From Candidatus Micrarchaeaceae archaeon (GTDB lineage Archaea; Micrarchaeota; Micrarchaeia; Micrarchaeales; Micrarchaeaceae): DNA of 64,000 nucleotides. The translations under genes and the position numbers were made by a program. Location: positions 132,695-196,694 of the forward strand of contig DAIDAC010000001.1 in the NCBI GenBank assembly GCA_027310825.1, in the 5' to 3' direction. Shown piece after piece: positions 60,277-64,000 of this stretch (its first letter is position 1; each line of letters opens with the position of its first letter). The notes under the pieces were generated by a model. The model was not told the origin of the DNA, ran no database searches, and saw only the letters and a program-made list of their open reading frames with translations.

Positions 60277-60669
60277 TCAGTCGATCAGGCTTGCCCTTAT
60301 GAGAGCAAGGTCTGCCTTTGTCACCGGCTGTGGTGTGTGCACAGGCTCTGCGACCAATCCCTCTTCTTCGAGTATTTGCCTGAGCTCAATCGAAGTGATG
60401 GTTCCCAGAAGTTCGTCCCCCATTTCCCTGAATCTGCAGAGTTCGTTGTACCAGAACATCAGCTTTGCTCCCTCCTTTGCGTCGACAGGCTGTCCAGACG
60501 CGAGTGCGACTTCGGCAGTATCGAGCGCCTGGTCTATCCTTGCGCCGTCGTTCAGAAGGCATGCCTTTCTTGCCAAGTCCGTTAGCGTAGCCTTTTCTTT
60601 AGGAGTAAGAAGTGCGTCTGCGATAGCTGCGTCTATACCTCTAGACGGATTGCGCTTTGCATTGGCCAT
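60277..60669 (-). CDS. Hypothetical protein, 130 residues
   Basis: No family recognised. Mostly helical (IDAAIADALLTPKEKATLTDLARKACLL, QALDTAEVALASG, AKLMFWYNELCRF, LRQILEEEGL), with two or three cysteines and no membrane segment. ATG 60669 is chosen, 27-38 bases after TATAAATATCTG; ATG 60690 would lie too close to the TATA box. Possibly co-regulated with the 102-residue gene downstream. Confidence 0.58.
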   Translation of the reverse strand: MANAKRNPSRGIDAAIADALLTPKEKATLTDLARKACLLNDGARIDQALDTAEVALASGQPVDAKEGAKLMFWYNELCRFREMGDELLGTITSIELRQILEEEGLVAEPVHTPQPVTKADLALIRASLID

Positions 60670-60695
60670 GAATTCACAAAAGTGATGCAATTATC

Positions 60696-60707
60696 CAGAT
60701 ATTTATA
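60696..60707 (-). promoter_or_regulatory. TATA box TATAAATATCTG of the 130-residue gene
   Basis: Identical to the box at 60256-60267 and placed at the same distance (27-38 bases) from its ATG at 60669. Confidence 0.55.
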
Positions 60708-60820
60708 CCCAATGGCTTCTGAAATCCCTTACGTTTACGCATGAGTATGAAAGAAGCCGCAAAAGCAATACTGTGTAAACAGAAAGTAATATAATGTTTC
60801 AGCGGTATAAATAATAGCTT

Positions 60821-60867
60821 CGTGGTTTGGGCCCTCTGCCGAATGGAGAGTTAGTGGTGATTCCACG
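60821..60867 (+). ncRNA. Foldable left-end structure of the IS200/IS605-type element
   Basis: CGTGG (60821-60825) pairs with CCACG (60863-60867), and an inner CTCT/AGAG stem lies within. This is the usual look of a left-end subterminal hairpin of IS605-family elements. It also contains GGTGAT, the ribosome-binding site of the tnpB gene. Confidence 0.45.
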
Positions 60868-62079
60868 ATACGCGCATACAAATTCAGGATCTATCCAGAT
60901 TCAAAACGCCAGTGTGTGATAGATTCACAGCTCGTTCTTGCAAAGGAATTCTACAATCTAATCCTTGAAAAGTCGATACTTTCATATAAAAACGGGAATA
61001 AGAGACTGTCGATGCAGTGCCTAAACATATTCGCAAAAGAGATTGAAGTAGACAAAAGGTACTTACAGATTTATTCGCAGACCAGATGCGAGATAAAATA
61101 CCGTGTTCTTAAGGCGTACCAAAACTTCTTCAGAAGAGCAAAGCAGAAGGAATCAGGAAAGAAAATGAAAGTAGGTTTTCCACGTTTCAAATCAGTAGAC
61201 CGATACTACAGCATAGTATACCCACAAGACAACGGTTCGTTTTCCATAGAGAAGAATCGGCTCAGAGTCGCAAGGATCGGCACAATGAAGATAGAACTCC
61301 AGAGAGTAATAGAAGGAAAGGTTAAAACCATGACGATAAAGAGAGAAGCAGGGAAATATTACGCGATTTTTACAGCAACAAAAGAGATTGAAATTCCACA
61401 AATAGAAAACACCAACCCTATCGGAATCGATCTAGGGTTGAATTCATTCATTGCATTGTCAGACGGAACAAAGGTCAGCAAACCCAAATTCAGAAAAGAT
61501 TCTCAGAAGCACATTGCAAAATGGCAGAAGATAGTTGCAAGAAGAAAAAGAGGAAGCAGAAGAAGACAGAAAGCAAAGGAAAAACTACAGGGGAAATACG
61601 AATACGCTGCAAACTGCTCGAACGACTTTCTCCATAAACTTTCCAACAGGCTGGTCAATTCAGATTATACCTCATTTGCAGTAGAGAAACTGAACATCGG
61701 AAACATGGTGAAGAACCACAATCTTGCAGGCTCAATACATGATGCTTCATGGAACAGGTTCCTGCAATTCCTTTCATACAAGGCTGAAAGCGCTGGTATG
61801 AAAGTTATAGCAGTAGATGCAAAGAACACCACAAAACAGTGCAGCAACTGCGGCAACCTTCAGGACATGCTGCTTTCTGAAAGGATATATCTCTGCAGCA
61901 GATGTGGGATGAAGAAAGACAGAGATATAAATGCAGCGAAAAATATACTCAATAGAGCTACCGCAGGACCTGCGGGAAGTCACGCTCAGGAAGATAGTGT
62001 AAGACCTCAAAAGAGGGCAGTTGTCGAGGAGCTGAGAACTATACGCCTTGAAACAGAGGCTGGAAACCCACGCCTTTAG
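60868..62079 (+). CDS. tnpB: TnpB RNA-guided nuclease (IS200/IS605 family OrfB)
   Basis: About 403 residues. Homology begins at IRAYKFRIYPD, 16 codons before the first standard start (GTG 60916); the codon there is ATA (ACG just before), six bases after GGTGAT. The RuvC triad is intact: Asp in GIDLGLN, Glu in AVEKLNIGNM, Asp in KKDRDINAAKN, and the zinc ribbon CSNCG...CSRCG is complete, so the nuclease may be active if translated. No TnpA transposase is next to it. The stop codon lies in the loop of the right-end hairpin. Confidence 0.9.
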   Translation: MRAYKFRIYPDSKRQCVIDSQLVLAKEFYNLILEKSILSYKNGNKRLSMQCLNIFAKEIEVDKRYLQIYSQTRCEIKYRVLKAYQNFFRRAKQKESGKKMKVGFPRFKSVDRYYSIVYPQDNGSFSIEKNRLRVARIGTMKIELQRVIEGKVKTMTIKREAGKYYAIFTATKEIEIPQIENTNPIGIDLGLNSFIALSDGTKVSKPKFRKDSQKHIAKWQKIVARRKRGSRRRQKAKEKLQGKYEYAANCSNDFLHKLSNRLVNSDYTSFAVEKLNIGNMVKNHNLAGSIHDASWNRFLQFLSYKAESAGMKVIAVDAKNTTKQCSNCGNLQDMLLSERIYLCSRCGMKKDRDINAAKNILNRATAGPAGSHAQEDSVRPQKRAVVEELRTIRLETEAGNPRL

Positions 62080-62092
62080 GCGTAGGAGGAGG
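61960..62092 (+). ncRNA. Candidate omega (reRNA) guide RNA and right end of the TnpB element
   Basis: The 3' end of tnpB and the following bases contain the hairpin ACGCC-TTTA-GGCGT (62070-62083) preceded by GAAACCC and followed by AGGAGGAGG, the usual right-end form from which omega RNA is made. The guide would be the roughly 16-20 bases after about 62095. Limits are approximate. Confidence 0.5.
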
Positions 62093-62662
62093 TCATGCTT
62101 TTTCGGACAGTTCCTTTGCATATATCTCAGTGTAGACTGGCCCATCGCTTGTGAGATCGCTTCGCATTAGTTTTATCCTTCTGCAAGTGTACGATCCGAT
62201 ATCGTAGTCGCTGTGTTCTGACACAAATGCGAGTATTTCATCTTTTTCCCTGTCTGGCCTCCGCGCCCTTCCGATCGTTATGTGCGGAGTAAAATCTCTC
62301 TGCTCTACGTAGATGCCAAGGTCTTCGATCTTCGGCTTCATGCTCTCGTACAATTCCATGACATTCTCTTTTCCTTCTCCGATGTCTGCGAAGATCACTC
62401 TCGGAACCCTTTCGGTGAATGCGCTAGTCCCTTTTACTGAAAGTTCGAAAGCTGGCGTGTCTATTTCCTCGATGACATTCTTGACAAGATTGAGCCTCTG
62501 CGAACTTATGCTCTCGAAAAAGAACATTGTTATGTGCATCTTTTCCTTTGCGACAAGGCTTACATCAAGCTTCGACAGCTTTGAAGAAAGCGCTGCGATG
62601 TTTTCCTTGACGTCTTCGCTAAGTTCGAGTGCTATGAACGCCCTTATTCCATTGTTCTCCAT
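62093..62662 (-). CDS. thpR: RNA 2',3'-cyclic phosphodiesterase (ThpR/LigT)
   Basis: 189 residues of the 2H family with both HxT motifs, KMHITMFFF near residue 43 and THITIGRA-like PHITIGRA near 127. It opens 2',3'-cyclic phosphates to 2'-phosphates, relevant to tRNA splicing where RtcB also acts. The stop codon TGA (62093-62095) lies at the junction with the TnpB element, so the C-terminus may have been altered slightly by insertion. Divergent from the glycosyltransferase gene. Confidence 0.9.
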   Translation of the reverse strand: MENNGIRAFIALELSEDVKENIAALSSKLSKLDVSLVAKEKMHITMFFFESISSQRLNLVKNVIEEIDTPAFELSVKGTSAFTERVPRVIFADIGEGKENVMELYESMKPKIEDLGIYVEQRDFTPHITIGRARRPDREKDEILAFVSEHSDYDIGSYTCRRIKLMRSDLTSDGPVYTEIYAKELSEKA

Positions 62663-62718
62663 CGAATAGCCTTTTAAGTCTTAACTTAATTATCTTATCG
62701 CTTTTTTAAGATGATAGT

Positions 62719-63378
62719 GTGGATTACAGCGACACGACAGTTGTGATTGCGGTCAAGGACGAGCCTGCGGTAGAGAGCGTAGTGAAAGAGGTCTTCAAGG
62801 CGCTTCCTGGCTGTTGCATAATTGTAATTTACAAGGGATCGATCCACATCAAGCACAAGAACGCCAAGCTGAAAGTGATTAAACAGACAGGCTCTGGAAA
62901 GGGGGTTGCGCTCGCACAGGTTGGCAAGCACATCGATACCGATATAACCGCTTTCATCGATGGAGACGGCACATATGATGTGCGCGCTCTCCGAAAGGTG
63001 GTGCAGCTTGTCAGAAGCGGGGCAGGGATGGCGATAGGCAACAGGTTCGGAAAGCTTGGAAAGGATTCGATGGCAGGTTACATACAGTTGGGAAACCATG
63101 TCCTTACAATAACAGGGAACCTTCTCTACGGAATGAAGCTCCGTGACTCACAAACTGGGCTCCGCGCAATAAAGTCAAGCATATTCAAAACTCTTAATCT
63201 AACTGAACCGCACTTCGGAGTAGAGACTGAGATGAACATCAAGGTCAGAAAGAGGGGCTACAACATAGAGGAGATTCCGATAAACTACTACGAAAGAGTG
63301 GGAGAGACGAAGCATTTCAAGCTTGTCGGCGGTTTCAAGCTTTTCCTTGTCAACTTCAAGTTCCTGAAAGAGCAGTGA
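62719..63378 (+). CDS. Family 2 glycosyltransferase (dolichyl-phosphate sugar synthase-like)
   Basis: 219 residues. Opening TTVVIAVKDEPAVESV, the metal-binding DGDGTYD near residue 86, IGNRFGK near 108 and QTGLRAIKSSIF near 150 match the DPM1/Alg5-like GT2 group, which moves mannose or glucose to a polyprenyl phosphate. No C-terminal membrane helices. Start is GTG 62719. It would use the polyprenyl phosphate supplied by UppS and the SEC59-like kinase. Confidence 0.86.
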   Translation: MDYSDTTVVIAVKDEPAVESVVKEVFKALPGCCIIVIYKGSIHIKHKNAKLKVIKQTGSGKGVALAQVGKHIDTDITAFIDGDGTYDVRALRKVVQLVRSGAGMAIGNRFGKLGKDSMAGYIQLGNHVLTITGNLLYGMKLRDSQTGLRAIKSSIFKTLNLTEPHFGVETEMNIKVRKRGYNIEEIPINYYERVGETKHFKLVGGFKLFLVNFKFLKEQ

Positions 63379-63411
63379 CATTTACCAGACTACACCTGTA
63401 ATTTCAGCAAT

Positions 63412-63423
63412 CCTTTATAAAGT
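63412..63423 (+). promoter_or_regulatory. TATA box of pyrG
   Basis: CCTTTATAAAGT contains the palindrome CTTTATAAAG and lies 24-35 bases before ATG 63447, a leaderless arrangement. Confidence 0.6.
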
Positions 63424-63446
63424 GTTAAGCTAATAAGCAATACCAT

Positions 63447-64000
63447 ATGCAAACGAAGTACGTCGTTGTGCTGGGTTCTCTTCTTAGCGGTTTGGGGAAG
63501 GGCATAGTCACTTCTTCCTTAGCAAAGATACTCTCGCTCTACGGCTATAATGTGATGCCGCTCAAGTTCGACGGATATCTCAACTTCGACTGCGGGACCA
63601 TGAATCCGTTTCGGCATGGAGAAGTTTTCGTTCTTGAAGACGGAAGCGAAGTAGACATGGACTTCGGAACATACGAACGATTCCTAAACAAGGACGTGAC
63701 AAAGGATTTCACACTCACAGGAGGAAAGGTGATGAGCGAGATAATCGCAAAAGAGAGGAAAGGCGACTTCCTCGGCACTGACGTCCAGATAATCCCACAC
63801 GTCACTGATTATATTATAGAGCGCATAGAGAAAGTCTCCGAGAAGGAGAAGCTCGACGTCCTTCTCATAGAGGTCGGAGGAACTGTCGGCGACATCGAGA
63901 ACGGATACTTTGTCGAAGCGATGCGTCAGCTCTCCCAAAAACACAGAACGGTATTTGTCGACGTAACTTATGTGCCCGAGCTTGAGACTGTCGGTGAGCA
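63447..64000 (+). CDS. pyrG: CTP synthase (partial)
   Basis: Amination of UTP to CTP. 184 complete codons are inside the window; the rest, including the glutaminase domain, lies beyond the right edge. Visible synthetase-domain motifs: SLLSGLGKGIVTSSLA (P-loop, usually GGVVSSLGKG), KFDGYLNFDCGTMNP, HGEVFVLEDGSEVDMDFGTYERF split here, QIIPHVTDYI and EVGGTVGDIE. The start is ATG 63447 after a well-placed TATA box. Confidence 0.93.
   Translation, partial: MQTKYVVVLGSLLSGLGKGIVTSSLAKILSLYGYNVMPLKFDGYLNFDCGTMNPFRHGEVFVLEDGSEVDMDFGTYERFLNKDVTKDFTLTGGKVMSEIIAKERKGDFLGTDVQIIPHVTDYIIERIEKVSEKEKLDVLLIEVGGTVGDIENGYFVEAMRQLSQKHRTVFVDVTYVPELETVGE

Noticed and set aside
1-64000. CRISPR array, rRNA operon or prophage
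   Set aside because: I found no regularly spaced repeats, no rRNA-like stretches and no phage structural genes; the only mobile parts are the TnpB element and the RtcB intein.

Overview
The window is an archaeal chromosome segment, densely coding, with no gene-free stretch above about 300 bases. Archaeal markers are an A-type ATP synthase operon, two FtsZ genes plus SepF, eIF5A, ribosomal proteins S8e, S24e and S27ae, a histone-fold protein, an RFC large subunit, a DHH nuclease, a KaiC-like ATPase, DUF2070 and an archaeal AsnRS. Promoters are TATA-type. Starts are either leaderless (ATG about 25-33 bases after the TATA box) or carry a GTGAT-type Shine-Dalgarno sequence, often overlapping the upstream TGA stop. 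The prepilin-like proteins (QSAMEYLMTY signal) and overall gene set suggest a small-genome DPANN archaeon, perhaps Micrarchaeota-like. That placement is inference, because no 16S gene is present.

Layout. 1-11.8 kb is oxidative 2-oxoacid metabolism: a partial IPP isomerase, a thioredoxin-fold DUF255 protein, E1 alpha, E1 beta, E2 and E3 of a pyruvate dehydrogenase-type complex, an Lrp regulator divergent from an Asp/Glu racemase-like gene, a toxin-antitoxin-like pair, a split lipoate ligase (LplA + LplB) and a flavin reductase. 11.8-18 kb holds a Nudix hydrolase, an HTH regulator, membrane proteins of unknown role, a KaiC-like ATPase coupled to a Cys-rich surface protein, a DHH phosphoesterase and RFC-L. 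18-25 kb is polyprenol/dolichol-type lipid and glycan biosynthesis (cis-prenyltransferase, SEC59-like kinase, GlcNAc-1-P transferase) with AsnRS, DUF2070 and a tailed histone. 25-32.6 kb has tRNA-Arg, acetyl-CoA synthetase, a 2-hydroxyacid dehydrogenase, an acyltransferase, a MOSC protein and RtcB interrupted by a 505-residue intein. 32.7-41.3 kb is the ATP synthase operon in the order K-E-C-F-A-B-D-(42-aa small membrane protein)-H-I.

41-48 kb carries prepilin/LamG surface proteins, MoxR, DUF488, SepF, a DAO-family oxidoreductase, a DMT transporter and a SPOUT methyltransferase. 48-54 kb has HicAB, a CPBP protease, ribosomal proteins, eIF5A and two FtsZ genes. 54-64 kb has a second DMT transporter with a soluble tail, a two-domain Lrp-like regulator, an unusual tRNA-Leu(CAG), ornithine carbamoyltransferase, a second LamG prepilin, the S8e operon, two orphan genes with near-identical promoter boxes, a TnpB element, a 2',3'-cyclic phosphodiesterase, a Dpm1-like glycosyltransferase and the start of CTP synthase.

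The genes connect in several ways. LplA/LplB would lipoylate E2 of the dehydrogenase complex, and AcsA gives a second route to acetyl-CoA. IDI, UppS, the SEC59-like kinase, the AglH-like transferase and the Dpm1-like enzyme form most of a polyprenyl-phosphate glycosylation route. SepF and the two FtsZ proteins form a division module. I see no CRISPR array, rRNA operon or clear prophage.
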